64,000 bases of DNA from an uncultured Anaerolineaceae bacterium (GCA_938020565.1 CALIHP010000019.1:62001-126000); one strand, 5' to 3'. Positions 34,023 to 41,909 are shown, counted from the first letter of the stretch. Notes: generated from the sequence alone by a model not told the origin. Made by a program: numbers and translations.

Positions 34023-34916
34023 ATGATCAAAAGCACGGTTTCGCAGGAAAACCAAACGCGCGGCACGTTCGATTTCCCGCTCGAATACTACTTCGTCGAC
34101 CGGACCCATCCCCGCTACCAGATGCCCTTTCACTGGCATATCGAATATGAACTGATCCTGATCGACAGCGGCGCTTTCACGCTCCGGCTCGACGACGAAA
34201 CGATCGAGATGAACGCCGGCGACGCAGTCCTGATCCCCGACGGCTTTATCCATGGCGGCCTGCCGCATGACTGTGTCTATGAATGCGCCGTTTTTGACTT
34301 CGCCCGTTTCCTCGAAGAAACGACGATCGGAAAGCGTTCGCTCCTGAAGGTCCTGACCGAAACCGCGCTGCGTCATCACGTTTTCCCGGCCGGAAGCAAG
34401 CCCGCCGACATAATCCAAGCGCTGATGGTAGAGCTGCGGAATAAAAAATTCGGCTATGAACTCGCGGTTCACGGCCTGATCTGGCAGCTCATGGGGTCGC
34501 TCGTCGACGAAACGTCGCGGAACCCAGCCGCAGATCCGCATCCGAAAGACTGGCGGCGGATCGACCAGATGAAAAAAGTCCTGAGACGGATCCGAAAGGA
34601 CTACGCGGCCGACCTGACGCTTCAGGACCTGGCCGACGAAGCCAACCTGGTCCCGAAATACCTCTGCCGCGCGTTCCGGGACCTGACCGGACGAACGCCG
34701 ATCGAATACCTCAACTATTATCGGATCGAATGCGCCGCGGAGAAAATGATCGTGACGACGGACCATATCACCGAGATCGCCCTCAGCTGCGGCTTTCACG
34801 ACCTGAGTTACTTTTCCAAAACATTCAAAAAGTATAAAGGAATATCCGCGCGTGATTTTCGTAATAATCGGATCGCGCGCAGTGAAACCGAACCGACGGA
34901 GTCCAAGTCGGATTGA
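34023..34916 (+). CDS. AraC family regulator, probable fucose operon activator
   Basis: A 297-residue AraC-type regulator. An N-terminal cupin sensor (PFHWHIEYELILIDSGAFTL, then LIPDGFIHGG) precedes two C-terminal helix-turn-helix motifs: LTLQDLADEANLVPKYLCRAF, then ITEIALSCGFHDLSYFSKTFKKYKGISARDF, the AraC signature. AGGAG precedes the ATG. It is divergent from the fucose operon and separated from it by 180 bases, so the effector is most likely L-fucose or an intermediate. Regulation is inferred from position only. Confidence 0.92.
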   Translation: MIKSTVSQENQTRGTFDFPLEYYFVDRTHPRYQMPFHWHIEYELILIDSGAFTLRLDDETIEMNAGDAVLIPDGFIHGGLPHDCVYECAVFDFARFLEETTIGKRSLLKVLTETALRHHVFPAGSKPADIIQALMVELRNKKFGYELAVHGLIWQLMGSLVDETSRNPAADPHPKDWRRIDQMKKVLRRIRKDYAADLTLQDLADEANLVPKYLCRAFRDLTGRTPIEYLNYYRIECAAEKMIVTTDHITEIALSCGFHDLSYFSKTFKKYKGISARDFRNNRIARSETEPTESKSD

Positions 34917-34939
34917 ACGCGCCGCCCGGCGTTTTTTTT
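34916..34939 (+). terminator. terminator after the AraC-type gene
   Basis: AACGC (34916-34920) and GCGTT (34929-34933) form a short GC-rich stem followed by eight T residues, overlapping the stop codon. Confidence 0.55.
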
Positions 34940-34969
34940 ACACAATCGTCCCCTTTTATTCCCTGACAA

Positions 34970-35001
34970 TGACATTCGTCAGCTTATTCTGATGAAAGTC
35001 A
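34970..35001. promoter_or_regulatory. imperfect palindrome upstream of the ABC remnant
   Basis: TGACATTCGTCAG (34970-34982) and CTGATGAAAGTCA (34989-35001) are complementary at 11 of 13 positions around a six-base centre. It may be an operator left from a sugar transport operon. A related ATTCGTCA recurs near 35044. Confidence 0.35.
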
Positions 35002-35146
35002 TAATTCTTTGCGAATGTGAATATCATCCAAATTTAAACCGCATTCGTCATTGCAGGAGACTATTCCGTGCGCTAAACTTCGAATATCAATAACAGTCAT
35101 GATATTTTCGACAGCGGGAACAGAACAAAAAAAGTGAGGTGATTCA

Positions 35147-35347
35147 GTGAATTCCGGCAGATCCGCAGCCAACGGTACAAACGAAAATCCGGTCATCCTG
35201 GAAATGAAAGGCGTCGACAAGCGTTTCCAGGGCGTCCATGCCTTGAAAAAATGCTGTCTTGAACTTCGGAAAGGGGAAATTCACGCGCTCGTCGGCGAAA
35301 ACGGGGCTTCCGTTGGAATACAATCGTTATTCTTCCGGGGAACGTAA
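35147..35347 (+). pseudogene. truncated sugar ABC transporter ATPase (RbsA/MglA type)
   Basis: The first 54 residues match the N-terminus of a two-domain sugar ABC ATPase (LEMKGVDKRFQGVHALKKC, then GEIHALVGENGA). The match stops exactly inside the Walker A motif: GENGAGKST is expected, but the frame reads GENGASVGIQSLFFRGT and ends. The start is intact, a GTG with GAGGTG upstream. No downstream remnant of the ATPase or permeases is seen up to 35500. A deletion with its left end near 35308 explains this best; an assembly join is the alternative. The lost transporter may have served fucose, given the AraC gene next door. The short product cannot bind ATP. Confidence 0.85.
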
Positions 35348-35430
35348 AGCGCTTTTTTTTAGAATACATGATGCGCCGAAAATTAACCATGGCTATTTCA
35401 TCTGCGGCTGCAAATTTTGCGTTGATGGCC

Positions 35431-35436
35431 TATAAT
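35431..35436 (+). promoter_or_regulatory. -10 box upstream of the PNP gene
   Basis: TATAAT 64 bases before the nucleoside phosphorylase start; no clear -35. It lies in the AT-rich stretch that follows the truncated ATPase. Confidence 0.4.
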
Positions 35437-35499
35437 TCGTTCAGGCTGCGCAGCCCGCAGCGTCATTCTGAGCCTAAGTAAAGAGCAGGGACTGTAAAA

Positions 35500-36321
35500 A
35501 TGTTCACAACAGCGTTTTACAAAAAATCCGCGGACTACGTTCTCTCCAGAATTAATTTCACGCCGGACCTCGGAATCATCCTGGGAACCGCGTTAGGCGG
35601 AATCGCCGACGAAATCGAAGATCCGATCGTTATCCCATACGCCGATATTCCGAATTTTCTCGTTTCGACCGCCCCCGGTCACGCCGGGAAGCTGATCCTC
35701 GGAACGATCGAAGGGAAAAAAGTCATCTGCATGTCCGGACGGTTCCATTACTACGAAGGATATACCTTCGAGCAATTAGCCGCGCCGGTCCGCCTTTTCA
35801 AGGACACAGGCGTTTCCCGGGTGATCCTGACCAACGCCGCCGGAGGAGTCAATCCGGATTATCGTCCCGGCGATATCATGATCCTCAAGGACCACCTGAA
35901 CCTTGTCGGCGCCAGCCCCATGCGCGGGACGAATCTCCCTGAATACGGTCCGCGTTTCTTCGACGTAACCGATTTATATTCCGCGGAGCTGCGCGCCGCC
36001 GCGATCGGAACCCAGCCGCATACCGATCTGACGCTGCATGAAGGCGTATACATGTACTTCGTCGGGCCGCATTTTGAGACCGCCGCGGAAATTCGCGCGG
36101 CGCGGATCCTCGGCGCGGACGCCGTCGGAATGTCCACGGTCCCCGAAGTCCTGACCGCGCGCCATGCCGGCTTGCCGGTTCTGGCTGTATCGCTGATTAC
36201 GAACATGGCGACAGGCGTCGTCGATCAGGAATCAGCCCACGCGATGGTCGACCGTACCGCGAAAGCGGTGGAAACGCGGTTCCGCGCCTGGTTCCGGGTC
36301 CTGCTGCGCGCGTTACCGTAA
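35500..36321 (+). CDS. purine-nucleoside phosphorylase, class I trimeric type
   Basis: A 273-residue PNP that splits inosine, guanosine and deoxy forms with phosphate. Typical stretches: LGIILGTALGG, STAPGHAGKLILG, MSGRFHYYEGY, LTNAAGGVNPDYRPGDIMIL, the purine-site GPHFETAAEIRA and DAVGMSTVPEVLTARHAG. These place it in the PunA/XapA family rather than the hexameric DeoD. Catalytic His (HYYEGY) and Asn in ITNMA are present. It is followed 46 bases later by a class II aldolase. The BMP-type nucleoside importer at the end of the window would supply substrate. Confidence 0.94.
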   Translation: MFTTAFYKKSADYVLSRINFTPDLGIILGTALGGIADEIEDPIVIPYADIPNFLVSTAPGHAGKLILGTIEGKKVICMSGRFHYYEGYTFEQLAAPVRLFKDTGVSRVILTNAAGGVNPDYRPGDIMILKDHLNLVGASPMRGTNLPEYGPRFFDVTDLYSAELRAAAIGTQPHTDLTLHEGVYMYFVGPHFETAAEIRAARILGADAVGMSTVPEVLTARHAGLPVLAVSLITNMATGVVDQESAHAMVDRTAKAVETRFRAWFRVLLRALP

Positions 36322-36367
36322 GGAACCTCGCGCAATACGATAAAACCAATGGAGAAGGAGAATACTG

Positions 36368-36964
36368 ATGAATCGGAATGAAGCGCGGAGCGCGGTCATA
36401 TCCGCCGCTAAAAATGCATTTAACGCAAAGCTTTTCGCAGGAACGAGCGGAAATTTATCGATCCGGATTCCGGAAGAGAATCTCGTCGCGATTACGCCGA
36501 CGAGCGTCCGTTACGAAACGATGACCGCCGAAGATATCGTCCTGATCGATCTTGATGGGGAAGTCGTTGAAGGACGCTACAAGCCCTCCTCGGAATGGCA
36601 AATGCACCTGGAAGTCTTTCGCCGGATGAAGATGGTCAACGCCGTCGTCCATACGCATTCCCCTTATGCGACCGCCTTCGCCGTCGTTCATCGCCGTATC
36701 CCGCAGGTCCTGATCGAGATGATCCCGTTTTTAGGCGGAGACGTCCCGCTCGCCGAGTACGCTCCGCCGGGAACGCTTGAATTAGGGAAAAGCGCGGTCC
36801 GGGCGCTTGGGAACGACCGTTTCGGCTGCCTGATGGCGAATCATGGCGTTCTGACGATCGGAGAAACGATCGATCAGGCCTACCTGCGCGCGGAATACGT
36901 TGAAGACGCTGCGAAGATTTGCGCCTACGCCGAAGGGCTTGGAAAACCGATCCTGATTTCATGA
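36368..36964 (+). CDS. second class II aldolase (fuculose-phosphate aldolase family)
   Basis: A 198-residue class II aldolase/adducin protein. It has AGTSGNLSIRI (phosphate loop), PSSEWQMHLEVF with the catalytic Glu, VVHTHSPYATAFAV with the zinc His pair, and MANHGVLTIG with the third His. It is shorter than FucA of this window and only distantly similar. Placed after PNP, its natural substrate may be a pentulose-1-phosphate such as 5-deoxyribulose-1-phosphate or the methylthio analogue; the MtnA-like isomerase needed is not in the window. GAGAAGGAG precedes the ATG. Confidence 0.85.
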   Translation: MNRNEARSAVISAAKNAFNAKLFAGTSGNLSIRIPEENLVAITPTSVRYETMTAEDIVLIDLDGEVVEGRYKPSSEWQMHLEVFRRMKMVNAVVHTHSPYATAFAVVHRRIPQVLIEMIPFLGGDVPLAEYAPPGTLELGKSAVRALGNDRFGCLMANHGVLTIGETIDQAYLRAEYVEDAAKICAYAEGLGKPILIS

Positions 36965-37061
36965 TGGCGTGCCGTCATCAAAGCGCTGAGCTACGGACGC
37001 TTCTCTCTGCGCGAGCCGCTCCGACCCATCCGGAAGGCTCAGGCAATCCGCCGCTTTCGGG

Positions 37062-37067
37062 TAAAAT
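37062..37067 (+). promoter_or_regulatory. -10 box giving a leaderless kinase transcript
   Basis: TAAAAT ends six bases before the ATG at 37074, with no Shine-Dalgarno in between: a third or fourth case of the leaderless layout in this window. Confidence 0.45.
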
Positions 37068-37073
37068 CGAATC

Positions 37074-37979
37074 ATGAGCACCGAAGAGCTGATCCGAACC
37101 GCGGCGTCATTCCTGTCCGTCGCTCCGGAGCGGATCGTTAATTTCCGCCCCGATCCCGGCGGCCTGAATAATCGCACCTATCGCTTCGAAAGCGACGGCG
37201 TTCCGTATTTTTTTCGCGTTCCAACCCTGGCGAGCCGTCTCTTCTCGAACTATGCGAACGAGATCGCGATCTGCGACGCGCTCCGGGAGACCGGGATCGC
37301 CGACCGCGTCGTCCGAATCGATCCGGATACAGGGATCAAGCTCTCGTTTGCTGAAACGGACGTTCGGACGATGAACCCGCTGACATGCGAGGAAATCGCC
37401 CGCGCGTTGGCGACGCTGCGAAAGCTGCATCATTTTCCCGTCCCAACCTTGAAAAAAGAAACGCTTTTTGAGCGGACCCGCCGTTTCGCCAGAATTGTAA
37501 GCGCGAAAAAGCTTGCAATCGACGCTGAAATCCGAAATCGATTGGAAACGCTTTGGGAATTGGAACCGCTCCTGAACGATCGCCCGCTCGTCCCGGTTCA
37601 TGGCGACCTGCTTCCGGGAAACGTTTTATTTTTTCCTGACGGGAAGGCTATCCTGATCGATTTCGAATTCGCCGCGCTCGGCGATCCGCTTGAAGATCTC
37701 GGCTCGCTGTATTGCCACCTGCCGTCCGAATCATTCTCCCCGGACTTCTGCCTGAAAACATACCTGAACCGAACGCCGACGGAAACGGAAACGTATCTGC
37801 TCTTTGCTTATGCGGAGCTGACCGCGCTCGGCTGGCGCCTCTGGGCACAGCTCAAAATCCATGAAAATGAAAACGTCCGCGATATCAGCGCCTACGACCG
37901 CCTCATGATCGACTACACGACAAATCACCGGCCACCGACGGTTCCGGACCAGATCGCTTCTGGAGAGAATCGATCATGA
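37074..37979 (+). CDS. choline/aminoalcohol kinase-like phosphotransferase
   Basis: A 301-residue APH-fold kinase closest to the choline/ethanolamine kinase group. It has PGGLNNRTYRF (nucleotide loop), VHGDLLPGN (Brenner motif, residues 175-183, catalytic Asp178) and the metal-binding LIDFEFAALGDPLEDLG (194-210). Choline kinases phosphorylate an aminoalcohol. The stop overlaps the cobQ start, so it is translationally coupled to cobyric acid synthase and, through it, to cbiB. CbiB uses aminopropanol phosphate or ethanolamine phosphate, so I infer that this enzyme may phosphorylate the aminoalcohol for the cobamide side arm. Methylthioribose kinase (same fold) is an alternative, given the PNP and aldolase upstream. 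Confidence 0.8.
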   Translation: MSTEELIRTAASFLSVAPERIVNFRPDPGGLNNRTYRFESDGVPYFFRVPTLASRLFSNYANEIAICDALRETGIADRVVRIDPDTGIKLSFAETDVRTMNPLTCEEIARALATLRKLHHFPVPTLKKETLFERTRRFARIVSAKKLAIDAEIRNRLETLWELEPLLNDRPLVPVHGDLLPGNVLFFPDGKAILIDFEFAALGDPLEDLGSLYCHLPSESFSPDFCLKTYLNRTPTETETYLLFAYAELTALGWRLWAQLKIHENENVRDISAYDRLMIDYTTNHRPPTVPDQIASGENRS

Positions 37980-39451
37980 GCGCAAAAGTCCTGATGATCG
38001 CCGGAACGATGTCGTCCGTCGGAAAAAGCCTGATAACCGCCGGGCTCTGCCGCCTGTTCGCGCGGAAAGGCGTATCCGTCGCCCCGTTTAAAGCCCAGAA
38101 CATGAGCAATAACGCGGCCGTCTGCGCCGATGGCGGGGAGATCGGCCGGGCTCAGGCGATCCAGGCCCAGGCCGCCCGAATCCTGCCGACGGTCGACATG
38201 AACCCGATTTTAATGAAGCCCGAGGCGGACTATAAAAGCCAGATCATCCTCCAAGGCGCGCCGATCGGAACGTTCAGCGGACGGGCCTATTACCGCATGC
38301 GCGAAAGCTTATGGGGAAGCGTTACCGAAAGCCTCGACCGTCTCCGCGAAGCGCATGAGCTGGTCCTGATCGAAGGGGCGGGCAGTATCGCCGAACTGAA
38401 CCTGGCAGAAAACGATATCGTCAATCTCCGGGTTGCGCGCTATGCAAACGCGCCAATCCTGCTCGTCGGCGATATCGATCGCGGCGGAATCTTTGCGCAG
38501 CTTCTCGGGAGCCGTTCGCTTCTCGCCCCGAGCGATCAGGCGCGAATCCGCGGCTTCATTGTTAATAAATTCCGCGGCGACAGCGCGCTCTTCGCCGACG
38601 GCGTCCGAATTCTCGAAACGCGGCCGCAGGGCGCTCCCGTCATCGGCGTCGTCCCCTGGCTCAAGCGTCATCGGATCCCGGACGAGGACGCGGCCGCTTT
38701 CTCGGACGGCGTCCTCCCCGATCCGAACGCTGCGAAAATCGCCGTGATCCATCTTCCGCATATCAGTAATTTCGATGATTTCGATCCGTTGAAATATGAG
38801 AGATCCGTCGATCTTCGCTACACGAAAGAGACCGCCGGTCTGGCGGAGGCGCGCGCGATTATTCTTCCCGGTACGAAGAACACGATCGGCGACCTGCGCT
38901 GGCTCCGAAAAAGCGGCCTTTTCGATGAAATCCGAAAGCGCTATAAAAACGGGACACCCGTCGTCGGAATCTGCGGCGGGTATCAGGTTATGGGGACCCG
39001 AATAAACGAAGGAGCTGAAAGCGAACGCGGATTAGGTATCCTTCCGATGGAAACGCAGTTCAGCGAGACGAAAACGACCTGCCAGGTCGTACGCCGCGTC
39101 GTCGCGGATCGCGGCTTTTTCGCAGCGCTGACCGGAGAGATCGTTTCCGGCTATGAAATTCATCATGGCCGAACCGCTTCGATCGCGCCGCTTTTTTCCG
39201 CGGTCGACGACGCTTCGGAGACGGACGGCGCGCTCGCGTCCGACAGAAAAAGCTTCGGGACATATCTTCACGGTCTTTTCTTCAACGATCCGTTTCGCCG
39301 AAGCTGGCTGAATTCGCTCGGAATCGCCCCCGATCCCGAAAACGACGTGACGAAAATCGCGGGCGCTTTCGACGCGCTCGCGGATCATCTCGAAAAGAGC
39401 CTGAATATCAACCAGATCGAGCGGATTCTGAACGAAAGCGGAACGGGATGA
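37976..39451 (+). CDS. cobQ: cobyric acid synthase
   Basis: A 491-residue CobQ/CbiP that amidates four side chains of adenosylcobyrinic acid diamide with glutamine and ATP. Dethiobiotin-synthetase-like N-domain: GTMSSVGKSLITAGLCR with P-loop, then FKAQNMSNNA. C-terminal glutamine amidotransferase: nucleophile Cys333 in GICGGYQVMG and His in GTYLHGLF. Start overlaps the kinase and stop overlaps cbiB (ATGA both times). Length is typical (about 490). The product feeds CbiB and ends in the coenzyme needed by the glutamate mutase at 44-48 kb. Confidence 0.97.
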   Translation: MSAKVLMIAGTMSSVGKSLITAGLCRLFARKGVSVAPFKAQNMSNNAAVCADGGEIGRAQAIQAQAARILPTVDMNPILMKPEADYKSQIILQGAPIGTFSGRAYYRMRESLWGSVTESLDRLREAHELVLIEGAGSIAELNLAENDIVNLRVARYANAPILLVGDIDRGGIFAQLLGSRSLLAPSDQARIRGFIVNKFRGDSALFADGVRILETRPQGAPVIGVVPWLKRHRIPDEDAAAFSDGVLPDPNAAKIAVIHLPHISNFDDFDPLKYERSVDLRYTKETAGLAEARAIILPGTKNTIGDLRWLRKSGLFDEIRKRYKNGTPVVGICGGYQVMGTRINEGAESERGLGILPMETQFSETKTTCQVVRRVVADRGFFAALTGEIVSGYEIHHGRTASIAPLFSAVDDASETDGALASDRKSFGTYLHGLFFNDPFRRSWLNSLGIAPDPENDVTKIAGAFDALADHLEKSLNINQIERILNESGTG

Positions 39452-40419
39452 TCGCTGGAATCGCCGTGCTTCTCGCGTTCGCGCTGGATTGGTTCCTCGG
39501 CGACCCGCCAACCACGCTGCACCCGGTCCGTGCGATGGGAAGCTGGATCAGCTTTTTTTCGAACCAATCGCTTCGAATCCCTGCGAAAAAAAAGCTCGGA
39601 CGGTTTCTCGCGGGAACGGCGTCTGTCCTTGCCGGCGCCGCCTTCTTCGCCGCGCTCCTGTTTTTCGTTGAGCGGCGGACTGCCTCATTACCTGTTCCAG
39701 CGAAAATTCTCCTGGACGTGCTGCTGTTGAAGCCGATGTTCACGCTGCGCGGGCTCCTCCGCGCCGGGACTGAAATCCGCGACGCGCTCGTAAAGGGCGA
39801 CCTGGTCGAGGCCCGCCGATTAACCGGATGGCACCTGGTCAGTCGAGACACGTCACGGCTCTCAGAAAGCGAAATCGCTTCCGCCGTGATCGAATCGCTC
39901 GCTGAAAACCTGACCGACAGCTTTTTCGCCCCGCTCCTGTTTTTCGCCGTCGGGGGACTCCCCGCCGTCTGGGGCTATCGTTTCGTTAACACGGCCGACG
40001 CGATGATCGGGTACCGAAACGAAAAATGGAACTGGATCGGGAAGACAGGCGCACGGCTCGACGACCTGCTGAATTATCTTCCGGCGCGGCTCTGCGCGTT
40101 AGCGCTCTGCGCCGGCGCGGCGGCCTGCGGAGCTGACGCAAGGAACGGATGGGCCCTGCTACGCTCCGACCATGGGAAAACCGAAAGTCCCAACGCAGGG
40201 TGGACGATGGCCGCGGCAGCTGGGGCCCTCGGCGTCCGGCTGACGAAACCGGGCTGTTATGTCCTGAACGAACGCGGAAGGGAGCCGCTGCAAAACGATA
40301 TTCAGACCACGATCCATCTCACAGGAACAGCCGCAGCGTTTTTAGCATTTCTTTTGTTGTTGTGCAAAATAATATTTGTTTTAATTTTCAAATATATTTA
40401 TGACTCATTTCATATATAA
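39448..40419 (+). CDS. cbiB: adenosylcobinamide-phosphate synthase CbiB
   Basis: A 323-residue membrane enzyme that links an aminoalcohol (phosphate) to adenosylcobyric acid. Family motifs: DWFLGDPPTTLHPVRAMG (residues 13-30), SRDTSRLSESEIASAVIESLAENLTDSFFAPL, YRFVNTADAMIGYRN and PNAGWTMAAAAGALGV. It starts inside the cobQ stop. The last 25 residues are encoded by strikingly AT-rich DNA (about 40345-40419), unlike the rest; the 3' end may have been rewritten by a recombination event. All conserved residues precede this point, so function is probably kept. Confidence 0.95.
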   Translation: MIAGIAVLLAFALDWFLGDPPTTLHPVRAMGSWISFFSNQSLRIPAKKKLGRFLAGTASVLAGAAFFAALLFFVERRTASLPVPAKILLDVLLLKPMFTLRGLLRAGTEIRDALVKGDLVEARRLTGWHLVSRDTSRLSESEIASAVIESLAENLTDSFFAPLLFFAVGGLPAVWGYRFVNTADAMIGYRNEKWNWIGKTGARLDDLLNYLPARLCALALCAGAAACGADARNGWALLRSDHGKTESPNAGWTMAAAAGALGVRLTKPGCYVLNERGREPLQNDIQTTIHLTGTAAAFLAFLLLLCKIIFVLIFKYIYDSFHI

Positions 40420-40518
40420 TATTGTTTTCCGCTGCTGTCTGCGTTCCCGATGACCGCAATATTTTAGCTTCGCCACTGCTCAGGACTGCGGCGATCGATT
40501 CGATTTTTTCATGATGAA

Positions 40519-40573
40519 TTGGCAAAGTAAATACAACGACGAATGGATAAAGCAGCCGCATTTACTTTTTCAG
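40519..40573. repeat. MITE-like inverted-repeat element, copy 2
   Basis: Arms TTGGCAAAGTAAATAC (40519-40534) and, inverted, CTGAAAAAGTAAATGC (complement of 40558-40573) match those of the element at 13958-14023. The copy is 55 bases. Its right end AGC(C/T)GCATTTACTTT is nearly identical to that of copy 1. Confidence 0.5.
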
Positions 40574-40635
40574 CCTACGGCAGCCTACAACCGCTACACG
40601 AGTTTCCAAAAACAGAGGTGCATTCCGTGGAAAGG

Positions 40636-40644
40636 TGGTATAAT
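40636..40644 (+). promoter_or_regulatory. extended -10 promoter of tRNA-Lys
   Basis: TGGTATAAT at 40636-40644, 17 bases before the mature tRNA 5' end. Confidence 0.65.
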
Positions 40645-40661
40645 TCCGTTTCGGTAAGTGA

Positions 40662-40734
<73 letters not shown>

Positions 40735-40738
40735 CAGC

Positions 40739-40766
40739 AAAACGCATCGAAAGATGCGTTTTTATT
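40739..40766 (+). terminator. tRNA-Lys terminator
   Basis: AAAACGCATC (40739-40748), tetraloop GAAA, GATGCGTTTT (40753-40762) and further T residues. It also works on the minus strand, where it follows the transglutaminase gene by about 45 bases. Confidence 0.85.
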
Positions 40767-40808
40767 CAGGCAGAACGATCATCGTGACGTTCAGCCCTTC
40801 TCCCGCTA

Positions 40809-41534
40809 TCACTCAGGATAGATCGGCCTGACCGGTTTTCCGTCACGAATCCTTTTTACATTCCGATTCATCAAATGCCTGCCGATATACCGGTAGGCAA
40901 ACTTTCTGACAAGACCAATCTCCTGTCTATGTTCTTTCAAGAGATCGTCCGGACAGTCATACACTCCGAAGTCCTGATTAATTCCCTCGCTCTGGATATA
41001 AGTATTATTCCGATCAAAATCTATAACCGGGCGCTGGAAGTCCTTAACCGCCACGCCATACCCGCAAAACGCGCCAGTGCAATTCCTATGAGCGGCCTGC
41101 AGCTTCTCCAAATACCCCTTGTCCAGTATGAACGCCTCCAGCTCATACCACCGATTTTCAAAATATACTTCGACCCAACTGTGAAAAACATTATCGGGAG
41201 CATTTCGATATACAAAACCCGTCATCGCGCCTTTCTGCAATTCCTTGCGGATGGTAAATCCGTGTACCCTGCATGGAATCCCACAGGCGCGAAGCAAAGC
41301 CATAAAAAGCGTGCCTTTCGTATTGCATTGACCATACCCATCGGATAATACCTTTGACGCCGGAATGTCATCGTCTATGTTGTATCCGAAAAGGATTTCA
41401 TCCCTCACATAGTTATAGATAGACTGAATACGGTCGAACGCCGCTAAACCTTTCCAACCACGATTTTGTATAAGCTGCTGAATGGATGGATTCGAATAAT
41501 CAAGGATTCGTGTCTCGATCAGGTACTTCTCCAT
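40809..41534 (-). CDS. transglutaminase-like cysteine protease-fold protein
   Basis: A 241-residue protein of the transglutaminase-core superfamily. Cys70 in DGYGQCNTKG and His118 in NVFHSWVEVYF are the expected catalytic residues, and an acidic residue follows in WYELEAFILD. No signal peptide, so it would act in the cytoplasm. Base composition is clearly lower in GC than its neighbours, and codons such as ATA, AGA and AGG are frequent, suggesting horizontal transfer next to the tRNA. ATG at 41534 is preferred over the TTG six bases earlier. Substrate unknown. Confidence 0.82.
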   Translation of the reverse strand: MEKYLIETRILDYSNPSIQQLIQNRGWKGLAAFDRIQSIYNYVRDEILFGYNIDDDIPASKVLSDGYGQCNTKGTLFMALLRACGIPCRVHGFTIRKELQKGAMTGFVYRNAPDNVFHSWVEVYFENRWYELEAFILDKGYLEKLQAAHRNCTGAFCGYGVAVKDFQRPVIDFDRNNTYIQSEGINQDFGVYDCPDDLLKEHRQEIGLVRKFAYRYIGRHLMNRNVKRIRDGKPVRPIYPE

Positions 41535-41760
41535 TGTCAAGGCGCCCTTCTATCAAATAATTTACAGAAACGATTTTATCACAAAGGAGCTTCAGCAGCC
41601 AGAAAAAAGTTAATCATAAGCAAAAAATAGAAAATTAAAGAAATGGAAGACTTCCCCAGATCTGAGATACCGAAAGAGCATCGCGGATAGATTCAATCGT
41701 GCAAATGAGACTTTTCATGGATTCGGATGAGATACGAATACAGCCCTGTCTCCAGAAACT

Positions 41761-41816
41761 CGTTATCCTGACCGCACATGACATTTATCCTGAACAAAAA
41801 GTGCCATTCATCCTGC
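41761..41816. repeat. three ATCCTG iterons, possible operator or IS end
   Basis: ATCCTG occurs at 41765, 41787 and 41810, spaced 22 and 23 bases (about two helical turns), each within a longer similar unit (TTATCCTGA, CATTTATCCTGA, CATTCATCCTGC). They lie just upstream of the -35 box. They may bind the GntR protein of the operon. Repeated units of this kind also mark ends of IS21-family elements, so a remnant end is possible. Confidence 0.4.
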
Positions 41817-41823
41817 GCCGATC

Positions 41824-41855
41824 TTGACAACCAATCAGTCATAGTGAGCTATAAT
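41824..41855 (+). promoter_or_regulatory. promoter of the methylaspartate operon
   Basis: TTGACA (41824-41829) and TATAAT (41850-41855) are both perfect but 20 bases apart, wider than the usual 17, typical of promoters that need an activator. The leader is about 50 bases. Confidence 0.5.
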
Positions 41856-41909
41856 ACAGAAACAATAAACTGCCTCTATTCGAAAAGAACTATCTCTTTA
41901 GGAGCATTC

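Larger units (their letters stand above)
40420..40661. other. intergenic region between cbiB and tRNA-Lys
   Basis: About 240 bases with mixed AT-rich stretches. It holds a MITE-like element (40519-40573), a direct repeat CAGCCTAC twice (40571-40578 and 40581-40588) and the tRNA promoter. No gene is seen. Confidence 0.5.
41535..41909. other. intergenic region upstream of the methylaspartate operon
   Basis: About 375 bases, AT-rich on the left side. It holds three ATCCTG iterons (41765-41815) and the operon promoter (41824-41855). No gene is supported: the frame open upstream of the hydratase start has no ribosome binding site. Confidence 0.5.

Noticed and set aside
40420..40520. possible cobalamin riboswitch (GCCACTG near 40476)
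   Set aside because: Only the short GCCACTG is present; the GGGAA and other conserved core boxes and pairing are absent, and the position after cbiB makes no sense for control of it.
41541..41816. intact insertion sequence
   Set aside because: Repeated ATCCTG units hint at an IS21-like end but there is no transposase frame nearby.
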